Shown piece by piece: positions 35,735-44,758 of a stretch of 58,947 nucleotides of DNA. Under the pieces are notes generated by a model. It was not told the DNA's origin. It did not search any database and saw only the letters and a program-made list of their open reading frames with translations. A program made the position numbers and the translations under genes. Within the stretch, counting starts at the first letter, position 1. Each line of letters begins with the position of its first letter. This DNA comes from Polaromonas sp. UBA4122 (GTDB lineage Bacteria; Pseudomonadota; Gammaproteobacteria; Burkholderiales; Burkholderiaceae_C), in contig DFWY01000160.1 of assembly GCA_002381615.1 (NCBI GenBank), forward strand, positions 1-58,947, written 5' to 3'.

Positions 35735-36400
35735 GTGCGCAATGGTCTCGCGGCAAGTCTGCGCCGTCAGGATGACGGTGAGCAACAGGCTGTGGACGAA
35801 ACTGTGGCCGCAGTGCAGAGCAGCTCGCGACTCCTGGACCGTGTCGCCGTCGCAATGGCGACGTCACCAAATTTGGCCGCTGAGCTCTTGAAAATCGAAG
35901 AAGATGAGCGTGTTGATACGCATCCTGCGCGGCGCTTCATATATCGGAAGCAAGAAGATTTCATTGTGGAGGTGGAAGATGAGGAGATTCCATTCAACGC
36001 ACATGTAGTCAGGGTTGCCGTTGTTGACCACGATCCAGTCAATGTGGTTATGACGCCAGTAGAGTCCCGTTCCGAAAGCACGGTTGTGCGCGGGCTCATC
36101 AATGTCACTCAAGGAAAAGGCGGGTCTGACGTTATCCAGTTGGGAGGAATTCACGAGTTCCGATTCATCGGTCTGGAAGGCTGGAAGAAGGCCGTACTCG
36201 AAGCTGCGCGTTGGCTTAAGCTTCCAATTTGTCTGGTGGCAGTGGAGACAGTCAGCACCTGCACCCTACTGCATCGACCGTCTGACGTTCTCCAAGTCCA
36301 TAATTGGCACGACCTTCTAGCGAATACATTGGTGGCGCTGCTGAGTATCCGAGACGCACAGAGCGGCGGGCGTGTGCAGGAACTGCGCGATGTGGCATGA
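35735..36400 (+). CDS. Hypothetical protein of unknown family
   Basis: I do not recognise this product. The open frame extends from a TTG at 35567, but its first 55 or so codons look non-coding, so a GTG near 35735 is given as a tentative start. From there the protein has ordinary composition: a helical N-terminus (about residues 1-50), an acidic VEVEDEEIPF segment, alternating beta strands (HVVRVAVVDHDPVNVVM) and a helical C-terminal part ending in LLANTLVALLSIRD. It lies between mobile-element remnants, and the sequence just upstream reads as fragments in other frames, so it may itself be a truncated gene. Confidence 0.4.
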   Translation: MRNGLAASLRRQDDGEQQAVDETVAAVQSSSRLLDRVAVAMATSPNLAAELLKIEEDERVDTHPARRFIYRKQEDFIVEVEDEEIPFNAHVVRVAVVDHDPVNVVMTPVESRSESTVVRGLINVTQGKGGSDVIQLGGIHEFRFIGLEGWKKAVLEAARWLKLPICLVAVETVSTCTLLHRPSDVLQVHNWHDLLANTLVALLSIRDAQSGGRVQELRDVA

Positions 36401-36476
36401 GCGGGTGAGGACTGGAGCACGTGATTGCAGCGACATGGGGGTGACCAGCGAATAGGCCGCGACAGGCTGAAGTTGT

Positions 36477-36526
36477 CTTGACTGTTGACCCAATGGTCAT
36501 ACTTTGCGCCTTTCAACGACAGGGCA
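36477..36526. repeat. 50-bp repeat, copy 1 (mobile-element end)
   Basis: This 50-base stretch is identical to 56958-57007. On the minus strand it starts with TGCCCTGTCGTTGAAAGGC and ends with GGGTCAACAGTCAAG. It interrupts the istA reading frame at RAFWLVA, as an inserted element end would. Flanking sequence differs at the two sites. Confidence 0.85.
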
Positions 36527-36915
36527 ACCAGCCAGAAGGCCCGACTGGCGCACAGTGTCAAATGCGCCACTTGCAGCTTGTACAACACGCCGCCCACCAG
36601 CAGACCTTCATCGCTCCAGTCAAACTGGAAGGCTTCACCCAGCTAGAAGCTCAAGGGCACGAACGCTTTCGTGCTGGATTTACCAGACAGCTCGCGCCAG
36701 GCGCGGGTGAAGTCAGTCACTGCGCTGTAGCCACCCCGGTACTCCTGCGCCTGGATTTGAACAAACAGCGCTTTGGCTGTGCGCCTGCCGTGCTTGGCTC
36801 GATTGGAGTCGGCCGTAAGGGCCTGCTCCAGCGTTGCTTCAAAGGCGGTGAGCTTGGCAGTGCAAATCCGTCTAGTTTGAGGGACTGGCACGCACCCAGT
36901 CCGACGTACGTTCAA
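36520..36915 (-). pseudogene. istA: IS21-family transposase IstA fragment with nonsense mutation
   Basis: Reading on the minus strand from 36915, the frame encodes an IstA middle region: AKALFVQIQAQEYRGGYSAV, then TKAFVPLSF, a TAG stop at about 36643-36645, then LGEAFQFDW with the first catalytic aspartate of the DDE domain. VAHLTLCASRAFWLVA follows before homology ends. The stop replaces the glutamate usual in FELGEAFQFDW, a one-base change from GAG. Both ends of the gene and the istB partner are missing, and the 3' edge is taken over by a 50-bp element end. It is inactive. Confidence 0.8.
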
Positions 36916-36949
36916 CTGCGGTTAACGCGACAGAACCCACTTGAACCAT

Positions 36950-36971
36950 ACAGACAAAGTGTTTTGTCTGT
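36950..36971. promoter_or_regulatory. Inverted repeat upstream of the third LIV operon
   Basis: ACAGACAAA and TTTGTCTGT flank a four-base spacer, a perfect 9-bp inverted repeat 122 bases before the receptor gene. It could be an operator for the linked IclR regulator at 42858. I did not find a second copy before other promoters, and no consensus supports the link. Confidence 0.4.
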
Positions 36972-37092
36972 CAAACCAATGCTAGGGTTTTCATGATTGG
37001 TTAAGCAGTAGGACGGATGTTTAATTAATCTTGGCAATGCCTAACAAAGATCCTCACAAGAGGCTTGGTTCAAAGCACATTTTGGAGACATC

Positions 37093-38274
37093 ATGAAATT
37101 TTGTTTAACAAAACTTGTAAATCGACTGATCATACTGACCTGCTTGGCGGCAGTGAGTAGTGGCGTTTTCGCGCAGACGGTAAAGATTGGGTGGCTTTCT
37201 TCTCTCACTGGACCACTGTCGTCCGCAGCGGTGGCCGAAAATCAAGGCGTCCAACTTGCCGTCGAAGAGATCAACAAGGCCGGGGGTATTCTCGGAAAGC
37301 AAATCGAACTGTTGACTCGTGATACTGCCGGCGATCCGACAAAAGCCGTCAATTTCGCGCAGCAACTCGCCTTCAGCGACAAGGTCCAGTTCGTAATAGG
37401 CCCGGTCAACTCAGGCGAGGGCCTCGCAACCACACCTATCCTGGCGCGCGCCGGGGTGCCAAACATCGTGATCGGCTCAATCGACGAGCTGACCGATGCA
37501 ACAAAGTACCCGCGCGCCTTTCGCGCCATCAACACAAACCGGCAATGGATCTCGACGGCAAATAACTACGCCTTGGACACACTGAAGAAGACTAAAGTCG
37601 CGATCATTGCCGACACTTCCGGCTATGGCACCGCAAGCGCCAAGACCGCGCAAGAGTTGCTTGAAAAAGTGGGCATCAAGCCGGTCTATAAGGTCTTGGT
37701 AGATCCTAACAAGACAGATCTCTCCGACGAGATGTCCAAGGCCCGTGCAGCCGGTGCTGATGTGGTGATGCCGTGGTCGGCCGCCACCGGTCTACTCGCA
37801 AGGCTGCTCAATGCCCGTGGCGACATGGGCTGGAATGTGCCGGTCGTTGGTCACCCTGCGTTAATGGCCTCGCAAATCCGACAATTGCTCAATAAGCCTC
37901 AATATTGGGAGAACACGTTTGCCTCCGGCTACCTGAGTACTACCTACGGCACCGACGGCAAGTTGCCTGAGCTCACCCAAGCCCTGGCCGACAAGATGCG
38001 ACCGAGGCTGGGCGGCGGCGAGATCGATGTCCTTTTCTGGTGGGTTGCGATGGGCTATGACACCGTCAAGATCATCGAGCATGCTGCCAAGACCGCCGGC
38101 TCCACTGAACCTGCTGCAATCCAAAAGGCACTCGAAAACACTAAGGACTTCCACGGCGTCTACGCCAACTATACCTGGAGTCCGACCCAGCGTAATGGAT
38201 TTCCGGACAGCAATATGGTGACCAACGCGGCCAATACATTCAAGGATGGCAGCTTCAGGCTCGCCCCGCGCTGA
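37093..38274 (+). CDS. LIV-type ABC transporter substrate-binding protein
   Basis: The 393-residue receptor has a signal peptide (hydrophobic core LIILTCLAAVSSGVFA, cleavage before QTVKIG near residue 28) and the type-1 periplasmic fold. Mature landmarks are IGWLSSLTGPLSS, VEEINKAGGILGKQIELL, DTAGDPTKAVNFAQ and VAIIADTSGYGTASA. It is the first gene of the third complete LIV system, and everything downstream to 56645 runs in the same direction with short gaps or overlaps. The ligand is therefore probably the compound, or a precursor of it, degraded by the CoA-dependent enzymes of the cluster. Confidence 0.92.
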   Translation: MKFCLTKLVNRLIILTCLAAVSSGVFAQTVKIGWLSSLTGPLSSAAVAENQGVQLAVEEINKAGGILGKQIELLTRDTAGDPTKAVNFAQQLAFSDKVQFVIGPVNSGEGLATTPILARAGVPNIVIGSIDELTDATKYPRAFRAINTNRQWISTANNYALDTLKKTKVAIIADTSGYGTASAKTAQELLEKVGIKPVYKVLVDPNKTDLSDEMSKARAAGADVVMPWSAATGLLARLLNARGDMGWNVPVVGHPALMASQIRQLLNKPQYWENTFASGYLSTTYGTDGKLPELTQALADKMRPRLGGGEIDVLFWWVAMGYDTVKIIEHAAKTAGSTEPAAIQKALENTKDFHGVYANYTWSPTQRNGFPDSNMVTNAANTFKDGSFRLAPR

Positions 38275-38301
38275 AACTCGGCTGAGCGAGACACCTTCAT
38301 T

Positions 38302-39162
38302 ATGCTCACTGTCATCATCTCTGGCCTTGCAATCGGCATGTTGTATGCGGCCACTGCGCTGGTCTACAACGTGATGTACTCAACCTCCAAAGTCCTGTCG
38401 ATTACGACTGGCCATATCGCGATGTTGGGCGGTGTCTTTGGCGCATGGTTTGTGGCCACGCTGCATCTGCCATGGGTGCTCGGCTTGATGGGCGGCATGA
38501 CAGTCGGTGCGGCTTTTGGATGGGCAACCGAAGTGCTCGCGATTCGCCGAGTGCTGAACCGCGGCGATGAGCATCTATGGCTGCTTAGCACACTGGCGCT
38601 GGCAACGATGGTTCAGCAAGGCGTGGCCCTTTGGTGGGGCACAGAGCCAAAGCCCTTTCCGCGACTGTTCACACAAGATTTTGGCGATGGCGTGCTGGAC
38701 CAAAAATACTGGCTTCCGATCGGCATTGCGGCAATGATGGCAATCGGGCTTGAGATCTTCTACCGCCGAACTATGTACGGAAAGCTTTTTCTTGCGATGT
38801 CGGAAGATGCGTTTGCGGCGCGGGCCCGCGGCGTCTCTACAGATCGAATTCGGGTGATGTCGTACATGCTCTCTGGCGCGCTTGGTGGTCTGGCCGGCTT
38901 CGCGGCCGGACAACTAACCTTCGCCTATTTCGCGCTCGGCATGACCCTGACGTTGAACGGCTTTATCGCGCTGGCAGTTGGCGGCTTGGGCAGTAACATC
39001 GGTGCATTGATCGGTGGCGCTGCGCTCGGCCTGCTGAACGGCTTCGCGAGTTACTGGTTCGGTGGAGAATATCAGCAGACCATCGCGGTCGGTCTGCTCA
39101 TGGTCGTGTTGCTGCTAAAGCCCGAAGGTCTGCTTGGTTCGAAGAACGTGAGGCCTGTATGA
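38302..39162 (+). CDS. LIV-type ABC transporter permease (LivH-like)
   Basis: The 286-residue inner-membrane permease shows LAIGMLYAATALVYNVMYST and LSITTGHIAMLGGVFGAW, a divergent form of the LivH opening. The coupling loop is MSEDAFAARARGVSTDRIR, and LAVGGLGSNIGALIGGAAL comes near the end. The receptor gene ends 27 bases upstream, and the following LivM-like start overlaps by four bases. It forms the channel with the LivM-like protein. Confidence 0.9.
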   Translation: MLTVIISGLAIGMLYAATALVYNVMYSTSKVLSITTGHIAMLGGVFGAWFVATLHLPWVLGLMGGMTVGAAFGWATEVLAIRRVLNRGDEHLWLLSTLALATMVQQGVALWWGTEPKPFPRLFTQDFGDGVLDQKYWLPIGIAAMMAIGLEIFYRRTMYGKLFLAMSEDAFAARARGVSTDRIRVMSYMLSGALGGLAGFAAGQLTFAYFALGMTLTLNGFIALAVGGLGSNIGALIGGAALGLLNGFASYWFGGEYQQTIAVGLLMVVLLLKPEGLLGSKNVRPV

Positions 39163-40172
39163 ACAATACTTCTTTCGTGTTCAGCAACAAGAACATCGCG
39201 CTAGCATTGGGCGCCGTGCTTGCCGTAACGCTGCCTTCGTGGGTCGGTGACCAATATCAGCTGCACTTGGCGGCGTTGATCTGCGTCTACTGGATACTCA
39301 TCGCTGGCCTTAACTTGGTGGTCGGCTATACCGGCCAGCTATCGATCGGACACGTCGGTTTGCTTTCCGTCGGTGCCTACGCGTTTGCAATCTTAACGGG
39401 CAAGATGGGCTGGCATCCAGCGGCTGCGGTGATCGCGGCAGGCGCTCTAGGCGGCCTGTGTGGCTTTGCGCTCGGCCTGCCCTCGCTGCGCTTGCCTGGT
39501 TTCTATTTTGCGATGACAACGATGGCGTTTGCGCTGATCGTCAACGAACTGGTGCTTGCACAGGTCGATGTGACCGGCGGTGGCATTGGTCTGGCAGGGC
39601 CAGTATTTCCGGCGCCATTTGATAGTCCAAAAGGCTTTTATTACTTAGCTGCAGCGTTGGCGCTGGTCGTTACGTTGCTTAGCTGGAACATCGCGCGTCG
39701 CATGTGGGGGCGCGGTTTGATGTCGATCCGCGACAACCCAGTGGCAGCACAAGCGGTCGGCGTACCATTGTTCCGCGTCAAACTGGTGGTGTTCGTGTTC
39801 AGTGGGGTCACTGCCGGTGTGGCCGGGGCGATGTTCGCAAGCCTACAGAGCTATATCACGCCCGACACTTTCGTCTTTGAATTGAGCCTGTTTTTCTTTG
39901 TTTGCATCGTGATCGGCGGGCGCGGCAGCATTCTCGGGCCCTTTCTCGGCACCGTGATACTGACGGTTATGCCCGAACTAGTCGCACCGCTTGCGAAGCT
40001 CGGCAATTTCTTCTACGGCTTGATCCTTTTGGCCGTGGTGCTGATCGTGCCAGAAGGCATCGGCCGCGTGTTCGAGCTGATCGCCGAGCGGTTTCGGCCA
40101 CGCCGTGAGAAGCACGAAGCCATCACACCCGATCTGCCGCGCCTGGTCCGAGCAATCGGAGGCCGTCGATGA
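39159..40172 (+). CDS. LIV-type ABC transporter permease (LivM-like)
   Basis: The 337-residue permease has IAGLNLVVGYTGQLSIGHVG, LPGFYFAMTTMAFALIVNEL, the coupling region IRDNPVAAQAVGVPLFRVK and VIGGRGSILGPFLGTVIL, all typical of LivM. Its polar C-terminal tail is rich in arginine. Start and stop each overlap the neighbouring genes by four bases, indicating tight translational coupling along the operon. Confidence 0.92.
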   Translation: MNNTSFVFSNKNIALALGAVLAVTLPSWVGDQYQLHLAALICVYWILIAGLNLVVGYTGQLSIGHVGLLSVGAYAFAILTGKMGWHPAAAVIAAGALGGLCGFALGLPSLRLPGFYFAMTTMAFALIVNELVLAQVDVTGGGIGLAGPVFPAPFDSPKGFYYLAAALALVVTLLSWNIARRMWGRGLMSIRDNPVAAQAVGVPLFRVKLVVFVFSGVTAGVAGAMFASLQSYITPDTFVFELSLFFFVCIVIGGRGSILGPFLGTVILTVMPELVAPLAKLGNFFYGLILLAVVLIVPEGIGRVFELIAERFRPRREKHEAITPDLPRLVRAIGGRR

Positions 40173-41005
40173 ACCGAACCGTCGCGATACAGGCATTACC
40201 AATTCAGGAAGCGCCACCGGCAATCTCGTCGGCAGCAGTCACTTCGGCCCGAACCGCGCTGGAAGCGGTGGATATTAGCAAAGAATTCGGCGGCATTAGC
40301 GCACTCGCCCACGTCTCGCTTGCGCTGCAGCCCGGTGAAGTGCATGGCCTTATCGGCCCCAACGGCAGTGGAAAGACGACGCTGCTCAATTTGCTGTCGG
40401 GTTACTACCAACCATCATCGGGATCCATCCGCCATGGCGGGGAAGAACTCGCGGGTTCCACCGTGCAGCGTCGCGCCCACGTCGGCGTTGCGCGCACGTT
40501 CCAGAAGCCACGGCTTTTGCCCACCCTTTCAGTCCTTGACAACGCGGTGCTGGGGGCTTGGCCGCACGCCCAGGCTGGTTTCTTGGCAACTGCCCTTGGC
40601 ATGCCGCGGGTGGCGCGCGAAGACAAAGCCCTGCGTGAGCACGCGGCCGAGCTACTACACGGCATAGGGCTCGGCCATGTCATTGGGCGACGCGCCAACT
40701 TGCTCGATCATGCCGAGCAGCGTTTCCTTGAGATAGCCCGTGGCCTCGCGATGCGCCCGCGCTTCATCCTGCTGGATGAACCAGCCGGCGGACTGACCGA
40801 GAAGGAGATCGAACACCTGAGTGCTGTGATCTGCACGCTTCGCGGCGCTGGTATCGGCGTGCTGCTGGTCGAACACCACACCGACTTCGTTTTTCGCATC
40901 TGCGACCGTGTGACCACGCTCAACGTGGGCAAGATGATCAAACAGGGCACGCCGGACGAAGTGCGCGCCGATGCGGAAGTCATCCGCGTATATCTCGGAG
41001 CCTGA
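40169..41005 (+). CDS. LIV-type ABC transporter ATP-binding protein (LivG-like)
   Basis: The 278-residue ATPase has a 30-residue N-terminal extension before VDISKEFGGISALAHVS. Walker A is GPNGSGKT, the signature region is LLDHAEQRFLEIARG, Walker B is FILLDEPAGGLTEKE and the switch histidine is in LLVEHHTDFV. The signature reads LDHAEQR where LSYGQQR is usual, a marked departure at the serine and glycine that contact ATP. Either this subunit hydrolyses ATP poorly or the pair is asymmetric. It pairs with the LivF-like ATPase three bases downstream. Confidence 0.9.
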   Translation: MNRTVAIQALPIQEAPPAISSAAVTSARTALEAVDISKEFGGISALAHVSLALQPGEVHGLIGPNGSGKTTLLNLLSGYYQPSSGSIRHGGEELAGSTVQRRAHVGVARTFQKPRLLPTLSVLDNAVLGAWPHAQAGFLATALGMPRVAREDKALREHAAELLHGIGLGHVIGRRANLLDHAEQRFLEIARGLAMRPRFILLDEPAGGLTEKEIEHLSAVICTLRGAGIGVLLVEHHTDFVFRICDRVTTLNVGKMIKQGTPDEVRADAEVIRVYLGA

Positions 41006-41008
41006 GAA

Positions 41009-41794
41009 ATGACCATGACCGCGATTCCAAGCCAGCGTCCAGCGCAAACGTTGCTCGAAGTGCGTGACCTGCACATCGCTTATGGCAAAGCCGAAGTTGT
41101 GCACGGCATTTCGATGGACGTACGCGCTGGCGAATTTGTAGTCATATTGGGCCGCAATGGCGCTGGAAAGAGCACACTGATGCACGCAATATCCGGGCTC
41201 GTACCCAAGCGTTCTGGTAGCGTGCATTTTGACGGTCGTGACTTGAGCGATGCGGGTCCACGCGACATCGTCAAAGCCGGCATTGTGCAAGTCCTAGAAG
41301 GGCACCGCGTGTTCCACACGTTGTCGGTCGAAGACAACCTCCTGATCGGAACTTACGCTGTCACGCCGCGCGGCGATCGCAGCAAGCTCGATCGCATCTA
41401 CACCATGTTTCCCGAACTGGCTGACCGCCGCCATCAGATGGCGTCGCGCCTTTCAGGTGGGCAGCAGCAGATTCTCGCGGTCGGCCAAGGCGTTATTGGT
41501 GAGCCTCGACTGCTGATACTGGACGAGCCATCGGGTGGCCTTGCGCCAATTGTGATTGACCGAATCCTCGCGGTGGCATCCTCGTTGTGCCAGAGCGGCT
41601 TGGCAATCCTGCTGGTCGAACAGTTGGTCGAGAAGGCATTGCGCAATGCGCACTACGGCTACGTGGTCGAAACGGGGAGGGTTGTCGCGGCAGCCTTCTC
41701 TGGTGAATTGCGCGAGGGCGATTTGCTGCAGCGGGTTTATCTAGGCGGTGCCGCTTCGGTGCCGCTGGCAACTTCACTTGAGGAGCAGGTCTAA
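41009..41794 (+). CDS. LIV-type ABC transporter ATP-binding protein (LivF-like)
   Basis: The 261-residue ATPase has Walker A GRNGAGKS, a canonical signature LSGGQQQILAVG, Walker B LLILDEPSGGLAP and VEQLVEKAL at the switch region. The start is the first of two ATGs separated by one codon, three bases after the LivG-like stop. With an atypical signature in the LivG partner, this subunit may provide the competent site. Its stop overlaps the start of the cyclase gene by one base, tying transport to catabolism. Confidence 0.92.
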   Translation: MTMTAIPSQRPAQTLLEVRDLHIAYGKAEVVHGISMDVRAGEFVVILGRNGAGKSTLMHAISGLVPKRSGSVHFDGRDLSDAGPRDIVKAGIVQVLEGHRVFHTLSVEDNLLIGTYAVTPRGDRSKLDRIYTMFPELADRRHQMASRLSGGQQQILAVGQGVIGEPRLLILDEPSGGLAPIVIDRILAVASSLCQSGLAILLVEQLVEKALRNAHYGYVVETGRVVAAAFSGELREGDLLQRVYLGGAASVPLATSLEEQV

Positions 41795-42849
41795 TGGCAG
41801 TTGAACTCCGCTGGAAACAGCGACCGCCCGGCTCGAACTGGGGCGACTTCGGTCCTAATGACCAATGTGGACGACTCAATTTACTGACTTCGCAAAAAGT
41901 TCAGCAGGGTATCGCTGAGGTGGAAGAAGGTTTGACCTTCTGCCTCAGTCTTCCCTTGGATTACCCTGGCGGAAACGTACTGAATCCGCGCCGCCATCCG
42001 CCGGTACTTCGTCCCACGCTGCGCAATGGTCGGCCAAATATGAACTATCGGCTGTTCACCGACAACATCATGGAGACTGACGTTCTCAGCGATGATTTGG
42101 TCGTGCTACACCTGCAGTATTCGACCCAGTGGGACAGCTTTGCGCATGTGGGGCAGATGTTCGACGCGGATGGCGATGGCGTGCCCGAACCAGTCTACTA
42201 CAACGGTTTTCGGGCCGGATTCGACGTTGTCGGGCCAGAGGATTCTACCGACGCTGGCGTGCCTGCGCCTGGCTCCATGCGCTCTACATCCAAAGCGCAT
42301 GCACTCGGAATAGAAAATATGGCTGAGCGTTGCGTGCAGGGTCGCGGAGTCATGATCGATCTCCATGCGCATCTGGGCAACGGCCGACAGGCGGTTGGCT
42401 ACGACGCACTGATGCGCGTGCTGGAAACCGACCAGGTCAAAGTCGAAGCCGGAGACATGGTGTGTCTTCACACCGGCTTTGCGCAAACGCTTCTGGCAAT
42501 GGGCGGACAGCCTGACCCGGTACGGCTGGACCAGACTGGCGCGGTACTCGATGGCCGAGACGACAGATTGCTGCAGTGGATTACTGACAGCGGGCTTGCG
42601 GTGCTGATCGCAGACAACTATGCCGTCGAAGCCCACCCCGCCAGACGGCGCATGGATTGTTGCGCCACCTTGCCGTTGCACGAGCATTGCCTTTTTAAAC
42701 TTGGAATTCACCTAGGCGAACTCTGGCACCTGACGCCACTGGCGCAATGGCTGCGCAGTCGAGGCCGCAGCAGGTTCCTGCTGACAGCCCCTCCGCTGCG
42801 CTTGCCCGGCGCGGTAGGGTCGCCCGTCACACCCGTGGCGACTGTTTAA
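41794..42849 (+). CDS. Cyclase family protein (kynurenine formamidase-like metal hydrolase)
   Basis: The 351-residue protein belongs to the cyclase family, metal-dependent hydrolases that include bacterial kynurenine formamidase and isatin hydrolase. The core motif is seen as QWDSFAHVG (about 111-119), where the family has HxGTHxDxPxH, so the first histidine is replaced in this long subgroup. YDALMRVLETDQVKVEAGDMVCLHTG and LIADNYAVEAHP are further family segments. The product would open a ring or cleave a C-N or ester-like bond. Its place directly after the transporter suggests it acts early on the imported compound. The precise substrate is unknown. Confidence 0.85.
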   Translation: MAVELRWKQRPPGSNWGDFGPNDQCGRLNLLTSQKVQQGIAEVEEGLTFCLSLPLDYPGGNVLNPRRHPPVLRPTLRNGRPNMNYRLFTDNIMETDVLSDDLVVLHLQYSTQWDSFAHVGQMFDADGDGVPEPVYYNGFRAGFDVVGPEDSTDAGVPAPGSMRSTSKAHALGIENMAERCVQGRGVMIDLHAHLGNGRQAVGYDALMRVLETDQVKVEAGDMVCLHTGFAQTLLAMGGQPDPVRLDQTGAVLDGRDDRLLQWITDSGLAVLIADNYAVEAHPARRRMDCCATLPLHEHCLFKLGIHLGELWHLTPLAQWLRSRGRSRFLLTAPPLRLPGAVGSPVTPVATV

Positions 42850-42857
42850 GAAATATC

Positions 42858-43628
42858 ATGCACCAGATTTCTGACACTAATTCGGCGCAGAAGGTCTGCC
42901 GCATCCTTCGTGTGCTCTCGACACCGAAGCCGCTGCGCCTTGCGGATATTTCAGACGGATCCGGACTCAACAAGGCGACCACGTTGCGCCTGATCGAGAC
43001 CCTGATGTCCGAAGGGTTCATACACCGCGACCCCACGACAAAATGCTATTCGCTTGGCGATGAAGCGCTGGTGCTCGGCATGGCGATGCAAGGTCGCGAC
43101 CATATCCGCGACCGCGTCCGACCTTTTTTGGTGCAGCTGGCTGCGATGTCGGGCGACACGCTACTTTTGTCGACTCGTCATGGGCTCGAATCGGTGTGCG
43201 TGGACCGGGAATTTGGCACATTTCCGATACGTGCAAACTACCTCGACATAGGAAGTCGACGGCCACTTGGCGCAGGCGCCGGCAGTCTGGCGATCTTGGC
43301 ATGGCTTCCAGACGAGGAGGTCGAAACCGTGCTCAACCTTCTGGAGCCGGTTTTCAAGAAGCGTTATCCACGCATCACATGCGAACTGTTGAAAGCAGAA
43401 ATCGCGTTGGCGCGCGAGCGAGGCTATGCGATGTTGCTGGATGTGGTGATCGACCAGATGGGCGGAATCAGCGTGCCAATTCTCGGCAGCGACGGAAAAC
43501 CGATCGGCGCTATCAGCGTGGCGGCCCTTTCCCAACGTATATCGACACGCCTGTCTTTGCTGGTCCCCGCTTTGAAGAATGCGGGACTCCAGCTCTCGGC
43601 GAATTACGCACAACGGGAGGCTGCATGA
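42858..43628 (+). CDS. IclR family transcriptional regulator
   Basis: The 256-residue regulator has an N-terminal winged helix (about residues 8-70) with the recognition region SGLNKATTLRLIETLMSEG. A C-terminal IclR effector domain follows, with SVCVDREFGTFPIRANYLDIGSRRPLG split by a loop, and MGGISVPILGSDGKPIGAISVA. It lies inside the cluster in the same direction, eight bases after the cyclase gene, and the next gene overlaps its stop. It likely controls the cluster in response to an aromatic or carboxylic effector. The inverted repeat at 36950-36971 is one candidate site. The longer upstream frame is not supported. Confidence 0.9.
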   Translation: MHQISDTNSAQKVCRILRVLSTPKPLRLADISDGSGLNKATTLRLIETLMSEGFIHRDPTTKCYSLGDEALVLGMAMQGRDHIRDRVRPFLVQLAAMSGDTLLLSTRHGLESVCVDREFGTFPIRANYLDIGSRRPLGAGAGSLAILAWLPDEEVETVLNLLEPVFKKRYPRITCELLKAEIALARERGYAMLLDVVIDQMGGISVPILGSDGKPIGAISVAALSQRISTRLSLLVPALKNAGLQLSANYAQREAA

Positions 43629-44758
43629 GTTTTATTACGGGCAGCGGTCTGACGCGATATGGCCGCCACGATGGTCGCAGCACGCTCGATTTGATGAGCG
43701 ATGCAGTCGACCTCGCGCTGGTCGATGCCGGTTTGGTGCGCGCTGACATCGACGGCCTGATCTGCGGCTATTCGACGACGCTGCCGCACCTCATGCTCTC
43801 GACCGTGTTTGCTGAGCACTACGGCCTGAGGCCGAGATACGCGCACGCGATTCAGTTGGGCGGTGCAACCGGTTTTGCGCTGGTTATGCTGGCGCACCTG
43901 CTGGTCACCTCGGGCGCGGCAAAGCGTGTGCTGGTTGTCGGCGGTGAAAACCGGATGAGTGGGCAGAGTCGCGATTCGGCCATCCAAGTGCTTGCGCAGG
44001 TCGGTCACCCCGTTTACGAGGTGCCGCTGGGAGCCACCATTCCTGCCTACTACGGGCTTGTGGCCTCACGCTACATGCACGAGTTCGGTTGCACAGAGGC
44101 CGACTTCGCCGAAATGGCGGTGCTGATGCGCCGGCATGCGGCGTTACACGACGGTGCTCAGTTTCGTAGCCCGATCAGCGTCGCCGATGTAATGGCCTCG
44201 CGCCCTATTGCGTCGCCTTTGAAGATGCTCGACTGCTGCCCGGTATCGGACGGCGGCTGCGCGTTCGTAGTGTCGGCCCAGGCCGAGGGGGCGAACCCGG
44301 TACGAATCAGCGCAGCGGCCCAAGTTCACAACGCGCAGCATGTCAGCGCCGCGGTGAGCTTGACCGATTTCGGTGCGGGCGCTTGTGCTGCTCGGGCATT
44401 GGAGGGTGCTGGGCGTGCGCTCGCCGAAGTTGAATATGCTGCTATCTACGATAGCTTCACGATCACGCTGACGATGCTGCTCGAAGAGATCGGCCTCTCA
44501 CCGCGCGGCCGCGCTGGCGTGTTGGCGCGGGAGGGGCATTTCGATGCCGATGGCGCCATGCCTCTGAATCTGCATGGTGGACTCCTCTCGTATGGCCATT
44601 GCGGGGTGGCTGGCGCCATGGCGCACTTAGCCGAAACCCATCTGCAAATGACCGGCCGCGCGGGCGACCGCCAGGCACGCCGGGCAGGGGTGTCGCTGTT
44701 GCATGGTGACGGCGGGGTCTTGTCGTCACATGTCAGTTTAGTGATGGAAGCAGTATGA
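43625..44758 (+). CDS. Thiolase-like protein (lipid-transfer/SCP-x thiolase type)
   Basis: The 377-residue protein has the thiolase fold. The segment that normally holds the nucleophilic cysteine reads QLGGATGFALVMLAH, with no cysteine. The C-terminal NLHGGLLSYGHCGVAGAMAH replaces the usual GHPxGATG. Thiolase-like proteins without the nucleophile act as retro-aldolases on side-chain CoA esters when paired with a DUF35 protein, as in steroid degradation (Ltp2/ChsH2). A DUF35 gene follows with a four-base overlap, so an aldolase role is favoured over a thiolytic one. This is inference from family knowledge. Confidence 0.85.
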   Translation: MSFITGSGLTRYGRHDGRSTLDLMSDAVDLALVDAGLVRADIDGLICGYSTTLPHLMLSTVFAEHYGLRPRYAHAIQLGGATGFALVMLAHLLVTSGAAKRVLVVGGENRMSGQSRDSAIQVLAQVGHPVYEVPLGATIPAYYGLVASRYMHEFGCTEADFAEMAVLMRRHAALHDGAQFRSPISVADVMASRPIASPLKMLDCCPVSDGGCAFVVSAQAEGANPVRISAAAQVHNAQHVSAAVSLTDFGAGACAARALEGAGRALAEVEYAAIYDSFTITLTMLLEEIGLSPRGRAGVLAREGHFDADGAMPLNLHGGLLSYGHCGVAGAMAHLAETHLQMTGRAGDRQARRAGVSLLHGDGGVLSSHVSLVMEAV

